53,943 bases of DNA from Myxococcales bacterium (GTDB lineage: Bacteria > Myxococcota_A > Polyangia > Polyangiales > Houyiibacteriaceae): contig JAHEEE010000020.1 of the NCBI GenBank assembly GCA_024640845.1, positions 1 through 53,943 of the forward strand, in the 5' to 3' direction. Numbering within the stretch: the first letter of the stretch is position 1; every line of letters begins with the position of its first letter. Below are positions 10,421 to 20,953 of the stretch, piece after piece. A program made the translations under genes and the position numbers. The notes below the pieces were generated by a model. The model searched no databases. It saw only the letters and a list, made by a program, of their open reading frames with translations, and was not told the DNA's origin.

Positions 10421-11455
10421 ATGCCGCAAGCTCAAGCCGTCAATCCCACGACCTTCTACACCGACAGTAACAAGCGCAAGCGCATCGGGAGCACCATCCG
10501 TGACTACATGGGGTTCTTCGACGAGGCCACCGGAGGCGGCGTCGAAGCGCGCAAAGCGCACTACGCCAAGATGATCAACAGCTACTACGACGTCGTGACT
10601 GACTTCTACGAGCACGGTTGGGGGCAGTCGTTTCACTTCGCGGCTCGTGCCAGGGGAGAGTCGTTCGAAGCTTCGCTTGCTCGCGCGGAGCACTATATGG
10701 CGCTTCGCCTCGGTCTTCAGGCGGGAATGAGGGTGCTCGATGTCGGCTGTGGGGTTGGCGGCCCCATGCGTTCGATTGCGCGTTTCTCGGGTGCGGCGGT
10801 CGAAGGTGTCAACAACAACGACTACCAGCTCGAGAAGGTGCGAAGTCACAACGAAGAGGCGGGCTTGAGCCACCTCTGCTCCGCATTCAAAGGCGACTTC
10901 ATGAACCTCCAGGTTCCGGACGGCTCTTACGACGCGGCCTACGAGATCGAAGCGACCTGCCATGCGCCCGACAAGGCAGCCGCGTTTTCGGAGATCCATC
11001 GCGTGCTCAAGCCCGGGGCCCTCTTCGCCGGATACGAGTGGTGCATGACCAGCGCGTTCGACCCGGAAGATCCCCGGCATCAATGGATCAAGAGCGAGAT
11101 CGAGACGGGTGACGGGCTCCCCGACATCTACACCATTCCCGATACCCTCGAGGCGCTTCGTACCGCCGGATTCGAGGTGCTCGACAACTTCGACGCTGCG
11201 CTTTGCAGCGACCCAGAAACCCCGTGGTACCTCCCGTTGCGCGGCGAGCTCGCGAGTCTCTCGACGATTCGCCGCGGGCGGCTCGGCCGACGCCTCGCAC
11301 GACGCACGATCGGCGCCCTCGAGACTCTCGGGATCGCTCCCAAGGGATCGAAGGAAGTCAGTCTCATGCTCGGCCGAGCCGCCGAGGGCCTCATCGCGGG
11401 CGGAGAAATCGGCATCTTCACACCGAGCTTTTTCTTTCTCGCCAAGCGTCGATGA
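10421..11455 (+). CDS. Sterol 24-C-methyltransferase (Erg6/SMT family)
   Basis: A 344-residue SAM-dependent methyltransferase expected to methylate C-24 of a sterol side chain. The diagnostic SMT motifs are all present: YEHGWGQSFHF (residues 63-73, the sterol-binding YExGWG region), SAM motif I LDVGCGVGGP (106-115), VNNNDYQ (130-136), IEATCHAP (176-183) and GYEW (204-207). The C-terminal ~60 residues (GIAPKGSKEV ... AAEGLIAGGEIGIFTP) follow the Sterol_MT_C domain of fungal and plant enzymes. Generic class I methyltransferases lack these motifs. The ATG at 10421 is the only good start; it lacks a clear Shine-Dalgarno. Its stop overlaps the next start (ATGA). Whether the preferred substrate is zymosterol-, cycloartenol- or lanosterol-like cannot be decided here. 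Confidence 0.9.
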   Translation: MPQAQAVNPTTFYTDSNKRKRIGSTIRDYMGFFDEATGGGVEARKAHYAKMINSYYDVVTDFYEHGWGQSFHFAARARGESFEASLARAEHYMALRLGLQAGMRVLDVGCGVGGPMRSIARFSGAAVEGVNNNDYQLEKVRSHNEEAGLSHLCSAFKGDFMNLQVPDGSYDAAYEIEATCHAPDKAAAFSEIHRVLKPGALFAGYEWCMTSAFDPEDPRHQWIKSEIETGDGLPDIYTIPDTLEALRTAGFEVLDNFDAALCSDPETPWYLPLRGELASLSTIRRGRLGRRLARRTIGALETLGIAPKGSKEVSLMLGRAAEGLIAGGEIGIFTPSFFFLAKRR

Positions 11456-12507
11456 ACCTCGCCAACGCAGCGGAAGCCTCGGAGATCGAGGAAGCCCGCC
11501 TGGCGACCTATCCCGCTCCCTACCCCGAGGGATGGTACGTCGTCGCACGCGACAAAGACCTTGCGACGGAGCCGACCCAGGTCCGCGTCGCAGGCAACGA
11601 CGTCGTCTTGTTTCGAGACAACGAGGGGCAAGTCCGCGCGATCGAAGCGTACTGCCCTCACATGGGCGCGAATCTTTCTGACGGCGTAGTGCGCAACGGA
11701 TGCATCGAGTGCCCGTTTCACAAGTGGCGAATCGACGGGCAAGGACGCGTGGTGCGGATCCCCAAAGGTCAGAGCTCCGAGCCGGTGCACCGAACTTCGT
11801 CGTGGCCCGTCATCGACCTGCACGGTTGGATTTGCATCTTCCATCGGCACGGCGAGCTCACTCCCGGTCCAGCGCCGGCGCCGCCCTACTACCTCGAACG
11901 CGTTCGCGAGATCGACGACGGGGAGCTTCGCTATCGTGGTGAATACGATGCCGGCGCGATCCACATGCACTTGCTCGAGTTCGTCGAAAACAGCGTCGAC
12001 TACCAGCACTTCGAGCCGATCCATGGAGAGCTTCGGATCCCTTGGACCAACATCCCGGTGCCCGGCATGCGGATCGAGCACGAGGCGAGTTGGAGGCGTG
12101 ACGCGAGCGAACCGCAGGTTTCTTGGTTCGAAAACGAAGCCCAGCTCGCGTTCCGCGGCAAAGTGATTCCGCGTTCTGGAGCGACCGCCAAGGTCCGCCT
12201 GGAAGGCCCAGGCGGCATCATTCGCTTCGATTTCCGCATCGCAGCCAACGGCGGCCGCGTCGTGATGTTTCAAAGCCACACTCCGACGGGACCGCTCACC
12301 CAACGGGTCCGGTTCCGTTGGTTCAGCGACCGAAGCGTATCCAAGCTTCAAGCGGCGTTCATCGTCGGCCACTGGGTGTCGCAGTGGCGCCAAGACCTAG
12401 GCATTTGGTCGCGAAAGATCTACCGAAAGCGCCCCCTCCTCTCGCGAGCCGACGGCCCGGTGCATCAACTCCGACGCTGGTACGCGCAGTTTTACCCGGC
12501 GCGCTGA
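11452..12507 (+). CDS. Rieske non-haem iron oxygenase, DAF-36/Neverland-like, probable sterol oxygenase
   Basis: 351 residues. The Rieske [2Fe-2S] ligands are C68-P-H70 and C87-PF-H90 in AYCPHMGANL and GCIECPFHKW. The CPHxGANL and GCIxCPFHxW forms are those of cholesterol 7-desaturases (DAF-36/Neverland). The mononuclear iron site is N180-xx-D183-xx-H186-xxxx-H191 (VENSVDYQHFEPIH), as in ring-hydroxylating and KshA-type oxygenases. There are no obvious transmembrane segments. It starts inside the stop of the sterol methyltransferase (ATGA), so the two are made together. Bacterial sterol Rieske enzymes are known to act at C-4 (SdmA), and animal ones at C-7; the position attacked here is unknown. 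No reductase is adjacent. A Rieske ferredoxin lies at 35208-35555. Confidence 0.85.
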   Translation: MNLANAAEASEIEEARLATYPAPYPEGWYVVARDKDLATEPTQVRVAGNDVVLFRDNEGQVRAIEAYCPHMGANLSDGVVRNGCIECPFHKWRIDGQGRVVRIPKGQSSEPVHRTSSWPVIDLHGWICIFHRHGELTPGPAPAPPYYLERVREIDDGELRYRGEYDAGAIHMHLLEFVENSVDYQHFEPIHGELRIPWTNIPVPGMRIEHEASWRRDASEPQVSWFENEAQLAFRGKVIPRSGATAKVRLEGPGGIIRFDFRIAANGGRVVMFQSHTPTGPLTQRVRFRWFSDRSVSKLQAAFIVGHWVSQWRQDLGIWSRKIYRKRPLLSRADGPVHQLRRWYAQFYPAR

Positions 12508-12527
12508 CGCTGACGTCGACGTCAGCG
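12508..12527. terminator. 20-bp perfect palindrome immediately after the Rieske stop
   Basis: The twenty bases following the TGA are perfectly self-complementary around a central TCGA. They could form a cruciform or hairpin between the convergent Rieske and hslU genes. No T-tract follows, so it is not a canonical Rho-independent terminator. A protein-binding site is an alternative. Confidence 0.4.
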
Positions 12528-12542
12528 CGGGAGCCGTCACGC

Positions 12543-12806
12543 TCAGGGAGAGACCTCGAGCGTGAGCGGTGCGCCTTGCCAGCACCAGTCATCGATCGAG
12601 AGCTCGATGAGGTGTACGCGATCACATGGTGCTTGAGCCGCAAGCGCTAGCTCCGCGCCCGCCTCCAAAACATGCGCGGCAGCGCGAGCCGGGACGGCGA
12701 AGCCCGGCGCAAGTGCGCCGCCAAGCGCGAGCGAAGCAAAGCGCGCGGAGGGAGGATTACGCGGTGGGGGTGGGCGGGTGGATGCTACCAAACCAAACCA
12801 GGTCAC
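12543..12806 (-). CDS. Doubtful small ORF in the hslU-Rieske gap
   Basis: The 309 bases between the palindrome and the hslU stop hold no recognised gene. One minus-strand frame of 87 codons starts 31 bases downstream of hslU, begins MTWFGLVAST and ends DDWCWQGAPLTLEVSP. The N-terminal half is low-complexity Pro/Ala/Arg and looks like GC-driven noise; the last 30 residues look more protein-like. No ribosome binding site or homologue is recognised. It could be a degraded C-terminal fragment of another gene. Confidence 0.22.
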   Translation of the reverse strand: MTWFGLVASTRPPPPRNPPSARFASLALGGALAPGFAVPARAAAHVLEAGAELALAAQAPCDRVHLIELSIDDWCWQGAPLTLEVSP

Positions 12807-12836
12807 AAGCCCAGCAACGCCAACCTCAAGCCACCC

Positions 12837-14242
<1,406 letters not shown>

Positions 14243-14246
<4 letters not shown>

Positions 14247-14797
14247 TCGCCCATCTCCTCAACGACGATTTCCTGATTCGTATAAACGCAGATCTCGCCC
14301 GCGATCTCGAGCGAACGGCGAGCGATTTCCGCCGCCGACAGATCGCTGTTACGTAGGAGCGCGCGCGCCGCGGCCAATGCATACGAGCCGCCCGACCCAA
14401 TCGCGATGACGCCCTCGTCGGGCTCGATGACATCGCCGGTACCGCTGATCAGGAGCGTCGCTTTGGCATCCATCACGATCAGCATCGCCTCCAGGCGGCG
14501 CAGGTATCGATCGGTCCGCCAGTCCTTGGCGAGCTCGACGGCGGCGCGCTGAAGGCTGCCGCGGTACTCCTTGAGCTTGGCCTCGAAGCGGTCGAGCAAC
14601 GTGAACGCGTCGGCGGTGGCGCCAGCGAACCCCGCGACGACCTTGCCGTCAGCGATCCGCCGGACTTTGCGCGCCTGCCCTTTCATCACGGTCTGGCCGA
14701 GCGAGACTTGACCGTCTCCTGCCATGGCGGCTTTGCCGTCTCGACGTACGGCAACGATGGTCGTGGAGCGAAAGATAGGCGGCTCAGGATTACGCAT
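14243..14797 (-). CDS. hslV: HslV, peptidase subunit of the HslUV protease
   Basis: Proteasome-like threonine peptidase, 184 residues. The mature N-terminus is expected at Thr12 (STTIVAVRR), so an 11-residue propeptide ([11 protein letters not shown]) must be removed to expose the nucleophile. [15 protein letters not shown] and the [14 protein letters not shown] segment are typical. It forms a hexameric ring stacked on HslU. Translational coupling to hslU (ATGA) is as in other bacteria; xerC lies 36 bases upstream on the same strand. Confidence 0.97.
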
Positions 14798-14833
14798 CTC
14801 GGTCGAAGGAACGTAAGTCGGCCTTTTGGGCTG

Positions 14834-15778
14834 TCAACTGCCGTCCGCTTTGTCCCGTGCCAGAGGGTGCGCCCGGTCGTAAACCTCCATCAAACGGTCG
14901 ACGCTGACGTGTGTATATCGCTGTGTCGTCGACAAGCTCGAATGCCCCAACAACTCTTGAATCGACCGAAGATCGGCACCGGCATCGAGCAAATGGGTCG
15001 CGCAGGTGTGCCGCATCGCATGCGGGTGAAGGTCGCCGCGGCCGGCCCCGAGCGTGCCGTGGCGCCGAACGATATTCTGGACCTGGCGGATGCTGAGCCG
15101 GCCGCCGCCCCGCGCAAGCCAGAGCGCATCCCCGTCGCCCTCTTTGGCCTCTGAGCGCATCCCCAACCTCTCTGGCAGATAGTCCTGTAGAGCTTCTAGC
15201 GCCGATTGGCCGAGCGGCACGACGCGCTCCTTCCCGCCCTTGCCAAGCACGCGAACGGACGCTTCGGTGAAATCACAATCGCCGACGTTCATCGAAGCGA
15301 GCTCGCCGACGCGAACACCGGTTCCGTAGAGTGTCTCCAGCAGCGCGCGGTCACGCGCCTTCAGGGGCTTCGCGCGCATGTCCTCTTTCGGCGGCGCCTC
15401 CATCACCCGAAACGCTTGGTCTACGGTCAGAAAACGCGGGAGGCCTTTCGGTACTTTCGGCGTCCGAAGCGCCGACGCAGGATTCCGTTCGATGATCTGA
15501 CGCTTGAGGAGAAACTTGAAGAACGACCGAACAGCGCTCACCTTTTTCTTCATCGTGCTTGCTTGGTTCGAGCGAAACAGAGTCGACAGGAAACCGCGAA
15601 GCGCGACGATGTCGAGCTCGCGCGCGTCCGCGGGCAACCCCTCTTCACGAACCCAGCCCGCGAAGCTCCGAAGGTCGCGAATGTAGGTCTCGACGGTGCG
15701 CGGAGAGCTCCTCCGCTCATCCGCGAGGTACTGAGCGAAGGCGTCGATCTGCTGGTCGAGCGGATCCGAGGCGCGCAT
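14834..15778 (-). CDS. xerC: Tyrosine recombinase XerC
   Basis: 314 residues with a SAM-like N-terminal core-binding domain (~1-100) and a catalytic domain. The full active-site set is visible: Arg156 (GTGVRVGEL), Lys180 (GKGGKER), His253 and Arg256 (HAMRH), His279 (LLGHSS) and Tyr288 (TTQRYTH). Its position between trmFO and hslV matches the codV/xerC gene of the widespread dprA-topA-trmFO-xerC-hslVU order, which points to chromosome dimer resolution and not a phage integrase. Its 5' end overlaps trmFO by 62 bases; an internal start would lose part of the first helix. Confidence 0.93.
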   Translation of the reverse strand: MRASDPLDQQIDAFAQYLADERRSSPRTVETYIRDLRSFAGWVREEGLPADARELDIVALRGFLSTLFRSNQASTMKKKVSAVRSFFKFLLKRQIIERNPASALRTPKVPKGLPRFLTVDQAFRVMEAPPKEDMRAKPLKARDRALLETLYGTGVRVGELASMNVGDCDFTEASVRVLGKGGKERVVPLGQSALEALQDYLPERLGMRSEAKEGDGDALWLARGGGRLSIRQVQNIVRRHGTLGAGRGDLHPHAMRHTCATHLLDAGADLRSIQELLGHSSLSTTQRYTHVSVDRLMEVYDRAHPLARDKADGS

Positions 15779-17093
15779 CGTTCGATGCTACCACGTTGCT
15801 GAGCCACGCCTCGATATCCTGCAAGGCACGCTCGGACTGCGCGTCGCGGCGTGCGCGCTTGTTCATACGACGCCCCTCCATCGGCGGGACCATGCTCCAC
15901 ATCACGTTCGAGGGCTGGAAGTCTTCGTTCGGGTCTCTGAGATGCCCGATCATGCCGCCGAGCATCGTCGTGCGGGGCGGGAACGAGCACGACAGCTCGG
16001 AAAGCTCGTGCGCGAGCTTGATGCCGACCAACATCCCGCATGCAGCGCTCTCGACATACCCCTCGACGCCACAGATTTGCCCGGCCAGGTAAACCCCCGG
16101 GCGGGTCGTCAGCGCCAGATCCTCGTTGAGCACCTTCGGCGAATCGACGAACGTATTTCGATGCACGCTCCCGAGCCGCTCGAACTCGGCGTTCTCCAGG
16201 CCGGGAATCATCCGGAAGACGCGCTTCTGCTCCGGCCACTTCATGCGCGTCTGGAAGCCCACCATGTTGAACGCGGTGCCTGCCTCGTCTTCTTGGCGAA
16301 GCTGAACGACCGCGTGCGGCCAGCGGCCCGTGCGCGGGTCGGTGAGACCGACCGGCTTCATGCATCCGAACGAAAGCGTCTTCGGCCCGCGCGCTGCCAT
16401 GACCTCGATGGGAAGGCACCCCTCGAAGTAGCGAACGTTCTCGAACTCTCGTGGGGCGACTTTTTCGGCATCGAGAAGCGCGTGGACGAAGGCTTCGTAC
16501 TCTTCCTGGTTGAGCGGGCAATTCACGTACGCCGCGTCGCCACCCTTGTCGTAGCGGGACGCGCGAAACGCGCGGTCGAAATCGATCGAGTCAGCGGCGA
16601 CGATCGGTGCGATCGCATCGTAGTAGGCCAGGTGCTCCGCCCCGACCGCCGAAGCGATTTCATCGGCCAGGCCCCCCGAGGTGAGCGGCCCCGTCGCGAT
16701 GACCACTGGTCGCTCGTCGGGAATCCGATCGACCACTTCATTAACTACTTCGATGAGTGGATGCGCCTGGATGCGCCTCGTGATTTCAGCGCTGAACTGC
16801 TCGCGGTCTACGGCGAATGCGCCGCCCGCGGGCACTCGATGGAGCTCCCCTACTTCCATCGCGAGCGAGCCCGCCCGGCGCATTTCTTCTTTGAGCTGGC
16901 CGACTGCGTTGTGAAGCGCCGCCCCGCGAAACGAGTTGGAACACACGAGCTCCGCCATCTGGTCGGAATGCTGTGCCGGCGTCCGCGCGGCGGGCTTCTG
17001 CTCGATCAGACGCACGGAGACGCCGCGCTGCGCAAGCTGCCACGCGCACTCGGTGCCGGCCAAACCCGCACCAATGACGACCACATCTCCCAC
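15717..17093 (-). CDS. trmFO: TrmFO, folate/FAD-dependent tRNA (uracil-54-C5)-methyltransferase
   Basis: Makes ribothymidine at position 54 of tRNA using methylene-tetrahydrofolate and FADH2. 458 residues. The FAD-binding [17 protein letters not shown] is at the N-terminus; [29 protein letters not shown], and [21 protein letters not shown] are family signatures. The start is a GTG nine bases after the topA stop. The last ~25 residues after AWLSN are beyond the usual end and overlap xerC, so they may be non-conserved. Confidence 0.95.
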   Translation of the reverse strand: MGDVVVIGAGLAGTECAWQLAQRGVSVRLIEQKPAARTPAQHSDQMAELVCSNSFRGAALHNAVGQLKEEMRRAGSLAMEVGELHRVPAGGAFAVDREQFSAEITRRIQAHPLIEVVNEVVDRIPDERPVVIATGPLTSGGLADEIASAVGAEHLAYYDAIAPIVAADSIDFDRAFRASRYDKGGDAAYVNCPLNQEEYEAFVHALLDAEKVAPREFENVRYFEGCLPIEVMAARGPKTLSFGCMKPVGLTDPRTGRWPHAVVQLRQEDEAGTAFNMVGFQTRMKWPEQKRVFRMIPGLENAEFERLGSVHRNTFVDSPKVLNEDLALTTRPGVYLAGQICGVEGYVESAACGMLVGIKLAHELSELSCSFPPRTTMLGGMIGHLRDPNEDFQPSNVMWSMVPPMEGRRMNKRARRDAQSERALQDIEAWLSNVVASNDARLGSARPADRRLRSVPRG

Positions 17094-17102
17094 GGCGAGA
17101 CT

Positions 17103-19496
17103 CTAGCCCCGAGCTGAGCGGGCCGCAGGCGGGGCGTCTTGCGCCTCTTCCTCGTCGCCGAGCTCGTCCGGATCGTACGGCCGTTCGAAGTCGCAGGTTT
17201 CGTTGACGCACTCGAGCTTGGGGTTCTTCTTGCCGCCCTTCGCGACCAGGAACTCGGTACCGCACTTCGGGCACGCCTGCCCGATGGGTTTCTGCCAAAC
17301 CCGGAAATCGCATGGCTCGTCCGAGCGATAGTTCGTGCAACCGTAGAACGGACGGCCGCGACCCTTGGGCTTGATCGGAATGATGTCTCCGGTCTTGCAC
17401 TTCGGGCACTTGTAGCCGAGCGGGACGGGACGGGTGTGCTTGCACTCCGGGTAGCGCGAGCAACCGAGGAACCAGCCATTGCGGCCCCAACGCTTGGTCA
17501 TCTTCGCGCCGCACTCGTGGCAGTCGTATTCGGTGAGCTCTGGTTCTTTGGGCTCTTCGATCTCACCGTCGGGACCGATGTTGAGCGTGTAGCGACACTC
17601 GGGGTACTTCGTACAGCCGATGAATGGACCGTTGCGGCCCCAGCGCCTCACGAGCGGATCGCCGGATTCGGGACAGTTCTCACCGATCTCGACGGGCTCG
17701 GGCCACCACTTGTCCTTCTGCTCGTTGGCATGCGCAATCTGGGCTTGCAGTCGCTCGTGGAAGGGCTGCAACACGTCGAGGCGCTTCGCCCGCGCTTCAG
17801 CAACTGCGTCGAGGTCGTCCTCGAGCTTGCGTGTGAACCCGATGTCCGCCAGGTCGAAGTTGTCCGCGACCAGCTTGTCGATCACCAAGGTCCCGAGCGG
17901 CGTCGGAATTAGCTTATTGCCGTCCTTTTCGACGTAGGCGCGCGCCTCGACCTTGCTGATGATCTCGGCGTAGGTGCTCGGACGGCCGATGCCTTCTTCT
18001 TCGAGCTTCTTCACCAACGTGGCTTCGGTGAATAGCGGGGGCGGCTCGGTCTGTTTGTGGTGCATCTCGGCGCCGGGGGGAATCACGAGATGAAGCGTTT
18101 CACCCTCGGCGAGCTCGGGAAGCGAGTCGTCCTCGGTGCCGTCTGAAGGGCTCGGCTCCTCGCCGGCAAGCTCTGCGGTCGCTCCGTAGACCGCGCGCCA
18201 TCCCGGAACTTTGAGTACGCTGCCGCTCGCGCGAAGCCCGTACGAACGCGTGCCCGTGGTCGCCTCGATCTCGACACCCGTCTGATCGAACACGGCGGGA
18301 GTCATCTGCGAAGCGATGAATCGATCCCAGATCAACTTGTAGAGCCTTCGCTGCGGGTCCTTGAGATACTTGCTGACCTCTTCAGGCGGGAGATCCAGGC
18401 GCGTCGGACGAATCGCCTCGTGAGCATCCTGCACGTTTTGCTTCTTGGTCTTGAAGACGTTGGGCTTCTCCGGCACGAAGTCCTTGCCAAACTTCTTGCC
18501 GATGTAGTTGCGCGCCTCGTTCACGGCGTCTGGCGAAAGGCGCACGCTGTCGGTACGCATATAGGTAATCAGGCCAACCGTTTCGGAGTTCTTGCCGCGG
18601 CCGAGCGTGATGCCTTCATAGAGCTGCTGCGCAATACGCATGGTGCGCTTGGGGGGCATGCTCAGCCGGTTGGCGGCATCCTGCTGAAGCTTCGAGGTGG
18701 TATAGGGGGCAGGCGCTTTTCGTGACGCCTTGCGTTTGGTGATTGCTTTGACGCTGTAGTCCGCGACTTTGAGGTCAGCGAGGTAGCTCGTCGCGTCTTT
18801 CTCGGTGAGCGCGGCCAAACGGGAGCCGACTTTGTCTAGCTTCTTGCCGTCGACACTTTGCAGCGCGGCCATGAACGAATGAGGCTTTTCACCCTTGAGA
18901 CGCGCGTCGACGAGCCAGTAATCAGTTGCGACGAACGCATCGCGCTCGTGCTGACGCTCGACGATGATGCGAAGCGCCGGAGTCTGCACGCGCCCAGCGG
19001 AAAGGCCGAACGCGAGTTTCTTCCAAAGCAGGCTCGAAAGCGGGTAGCCGCCGATACGGTCGAGCACGCGCCGCGTGCGCTGCGCTTCATAGAGGTTTGC
19101 GTCGAGGTCCCGTGGATGCTCGAGGCCCTCCTTGACGCCGCGCTTGGTGATCTCCTCGAAGAGCACGCGCTTGATCTCGGCGTCCTTGTTCGCCTGGGCG
19201 GCCACCTCCATCAGGTGATACGCGATCGCTTCGCCCTCCCTGTCGGGGTCGGTGGCGAGCAGCACCTTGTCGGCCTTCTTCGCAGCCGCGCGAATGGCCT
19301 TGACGACCTCGGGCTTGCCTTTTTCCTCCAGGAGCTCGTAGGTCTCCTGGAAGCCGTTGTCGATGTCGACGCCGCCCTTCTTCGGGAGGTCCTTGATGTG
19401 GCCCTTGGACGCAAGGACCTCGTAGCCGGCGCCGACGTACTTCTTAATCGTCTTCGCCTTTGCAGGGGACTCCACGATGAGGAGGGTTTTGGACAT
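17103..19496 (-). CDS. topA: DNA topoisomerase I
   Basis: Type IA topoisomerase of 797 residues that relaxes negative supercoils. It has the Toprim domain (LLIVESPAKAKTIKKYVG; ATDPDREGEAIAYHL with the acidic metal site), the active-site Tyr in GLITYMRTDSVRLS, and the core TEATLVKKLEEEGIGRPSTYAEII. The C-terminal ~200 residues carry four CxxC zinc-finger modules (GENCPESGDPLVRRWG, CHECGAKMTKRWG, YKCPKCKTGDI, ACPKCGTEFL) and a final acidic tail. The first finger has changed spacing. It lies between dprA and trmFO. Confidence 0.97.
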   Translation of the reverse strand: MSKTLLIVESPAKAKTIKKYVGAGYEVLASKGHIKDLPKKGGVDIDNGFQETYELLEEKGKPEVVKAIRAAAKKADKVLLATDPDREGEAIAYHLMEVAAQANKDAEIKRVLFEEITKRGVKEGLEHPRDLDANLYEAQRTRRVLDRIGGYPLSSLLWKKLAFGLSAGRVQTPALRIIVERQHERDAFVATDYWLVDARLKGEKPHSFMAALQSVDGKKLDKVGSRLAALTEKDATSYLADLKVADYSVKAITKRKASRKAPAPYTTSKLQQDAANRLSMPPKRTMRIAQQLYEGITLGRGKNSETVGLITYMRTDSVRLSPDAVNEARNYIGKKFGKDFVPEKPNVFKTKKQNVQDAHEAIRPTRLDLPPEEVSKYLKDPQRRLYKLIWDRFIASQMTPAVFDQTGVEIEATTGTRSYGLRASGSVLKVPGWRAVYGATAELAGEEPSPSDGTEDDSLPELAEGETLHLVIPPGAEMHHKQTEPPPLFTEATLVKKLEEEGIGRPSTYAEIISKVEARAYVEKDGNKLIPTPLGTLVIDKLVADNFDLADIGFTRKLEDDLDAVAEARAKRLDVLQPFHERLQAQIAHANEQKDKWWPEPVEIGENCPESGDPLVRRWGRNGPFIGCTKYPECRYTLNIGPDGEIEEPKEPELTEYDCHECGAKMTKRWGRNGWFLGCSRYPECKHTRPVPLGYKCPKCKTGDIIPIKPKGRGRPFYGCTNYRSDEPCDFRVWQKPIGQACPKCGTEFLVAKGGKKNPKLECVNETCDFERPYDPDELGDEEEAQDAPPAARSARG

Positions 19497-19506
19497 CGAA
19501 TTCTTT

Positions 19507-20442
19507 CTAGTAAGGCTTCCTATCAGCTCGGCAACTTTGGTACCGGCCCCCCGGCCGCTCCTCGATCAACCCACTCACGAGCAGCCGCAGAATAGACTGC
19601 TGCACCTGGAACGCTGGAATTCCAGTTCGCCGGCAAAGATCGTCCGGATGGCGTGCCCGGCCGGCGAGACTCTGGAGGATCTTTTGCTCGGATTGATTTA
19701 ACCTTTTGAAATCATTTGGTTCTTCGTTTTTCTTGGAGCCGGGGCGCTTTCGTCGGCCGCCGGGCGGCGCCGGGTCGGATAGGACATCGGCCGGCCTGAC
19801 GCAAACCTGCGCCCCGCTGCGGAGGAGCCTGAGGTTGCCGGATCCGCGCGGATCCCAAGGGGAAGCCGGCACCGCAAAGACCGATCGGCCGAGCTCCCGG
19901 GCGACCCGCGCCGTCGACAGCGCGCCCGAACGCGCCGGCGCCTGAACGACGAGCGTCGATCGACCAAGAGCGGCGATCAGCCGATTCCGAGTCAGGAAGC
20001 GGCCGGGCTGGGCCGCAGCGCCATCTTCGACTTCCGTTAATAGACAGCCCGAGTCGACGACTCGCGCGAAGAGCCCGTGGTTGGCTACCGGATACGGGGC
20101 ATCCAGCCCCGTTGGCAGCACCACCACGGTTCGCCCTCCCCCATCGATCGCGCCCTCGTGTGCGGCACGATCGATGCCCACGGCGCCTCCGGACACGACG
20201 ACGACTCCCTGAAGCGCCGCATGGCGTGCAAGATCATACGCGAAGTCGAGCGCCTCTTCGTCTGCACGACGAGTGCCCACGATCGAGATCGACCGATCGA
20301 GACCGGGCAGCTCGCCCACGACGCGAAACAGGCAAGGCGCATCGGCCAAGTCACAGAGCTGCGGCGGATAATTAGGGCAAAGAGCGCTCACGGGGCGAGC
20401 GCGCGCGGCTAGATCGCGAAGCACCCGAATGGTATCGGCCAA
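19507..20442 (-). CDS. dprA: DprA/Smf DNA-processing protein
   Basis: Loads RecA on incoming single-stranded DNA during transformation. The Rossmann-like core is clear: ISIVGTRRA, VVVSGGAVGIDRAAHEGA, VVVLPTGLDAPYP, FLTRNRLIAAL, ARSGALSTARVARELGR and FAVPASPWDPRGSGN. The C-terminal ~60 residues resemble the winged-helix DprA_WH (LQSLAGRARHPDDLCRRTG). No SAM-like N-terminal domain precedes it, so at 311 residues it is a short form. The start is uncertain: TTG at 20442 or GTG at 20424; an in-frame stop lies just upstream, so no longer form is possible. First gene of the minus-strand housekeeping run. Confidence 0.93.
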   Translation of the reverse strand: MADTIRVLRDLAARARPVSALCPNYPPQLCDLADAPCLFRVVGELPGLDRSISIVGTRRADEEALDFAYDLARHAALQGVVVVSGGAVGIDRAAHEGAIDGGGRTVVVLPTGLDAPYPVANHGLFARVVDSGCLLTEVEDGAAAQPGRFLTRNRLIAALGRSTLVVQAPARSGALSTARVARELGRSVFAVPASPWDPRGSGNLRLLRSGAQVCVRPADVLSDPAPPGGRRKRPGSKKNEEPNDFKRLNQSEQKILQSLAGRARHPDDLCRRTGIPAFQVQQSILRLLVSGLIEERPGGRYQSCRADRKPY

Positions 20443-20502
20443 CGGTCGTGCGAGTTGCCTAGCCTCTCAGATGCATCCGAAGGCATGGTAGCCTCCCAAA
20501 CC

Positions 20503-20883
20503 ATGAACGCCGTCACCACCGCGCTTATCGTCTACGTCATCGTTTTCCACGTTTGGGCGATGGTGCTCGAGATGTTCCTGTGGACGAAGCCACTGGGCCG
20601 AAAGACATTCGGGCTCTCGAAAGAGGACGCCGAAACATCCAAGACCCTCGCGGCCAACCAAGGCCTCTACAACGGCTTTCTCGCCGCCGGACTGGTCCTG
20701 AGCCTGCTCGTCGCGAGCCCGAACACGGCATTCACGCTGAAGGTGTTCTTTCTGGCCTGTGTATCCCTCGCAGGCCTTTACGGCGGAGCCACAGCGAAGA
20801 TTCAGATCCTGTTCATGCAGGGTGTACCGGCACTCATCGCCCTAGCGCTGCTGCTGCTCGGCGGACACGGGCACTGGCACTGA
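20503..20883 (+). CDS. DUF1304 membrane protein
   Basis: 126 residues with four predicted membrane helices (~6-26, ~52-72, ~74-94 and ~100-118). It carries the family's hallmark ANQGLYNGFLAAGL (residues ~53-66) and an EMFLWTKPLGRKTFGL segment between helices 1 and 2. The His-rich end GGHGHWH might bind metal. The biochemical function of DUF1304 is unknown. The ATG at 20503 is chosen because the first helix starts there; the preceding 16 codons are not conserved-looking. It is divergent from dprA, with a 60-base gap that must hold both promoters. Confidence 0.85.
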   Translation: MNAVTTALIVYVIVFHVWAMVLEMFLWTKPLGRKTFGLSKEDAETSKTLAANQGLYNGFLAAGLVLSLLVASPNTAFTLKVFFLACVSLAGLYGGATAKIQILFMQGVPALIALALLLLGGHGHWH

Positions 20884-20953
20884 CGCTGTTCTCACTGGCC
20901 CGACTCGCCTCTTGAGCCATCATGATGCGACGGCCATCACCGGTCTGGGCCGC

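Noticed and set aside
10298-11548. Long minus-strand open frame (416 codons) across the sterol methyltransferase
   Set aside because: It is the antisense of a clear SMT, is Arg/Val/Asp-rich without motifs, and results from GC-biased codon positions.
14834-15778. Tyrosine recombinase as phage or integron integrase
   Set aside because: Gene order and sequence fit the housekeeping XerC; no attachment sites or mobile genes nearby.
15942-17117. Plus-strand open frame of 391 codons opposite trmFO
   Set aside because: Antisense shadow of a well-conserved gene; no family signature.
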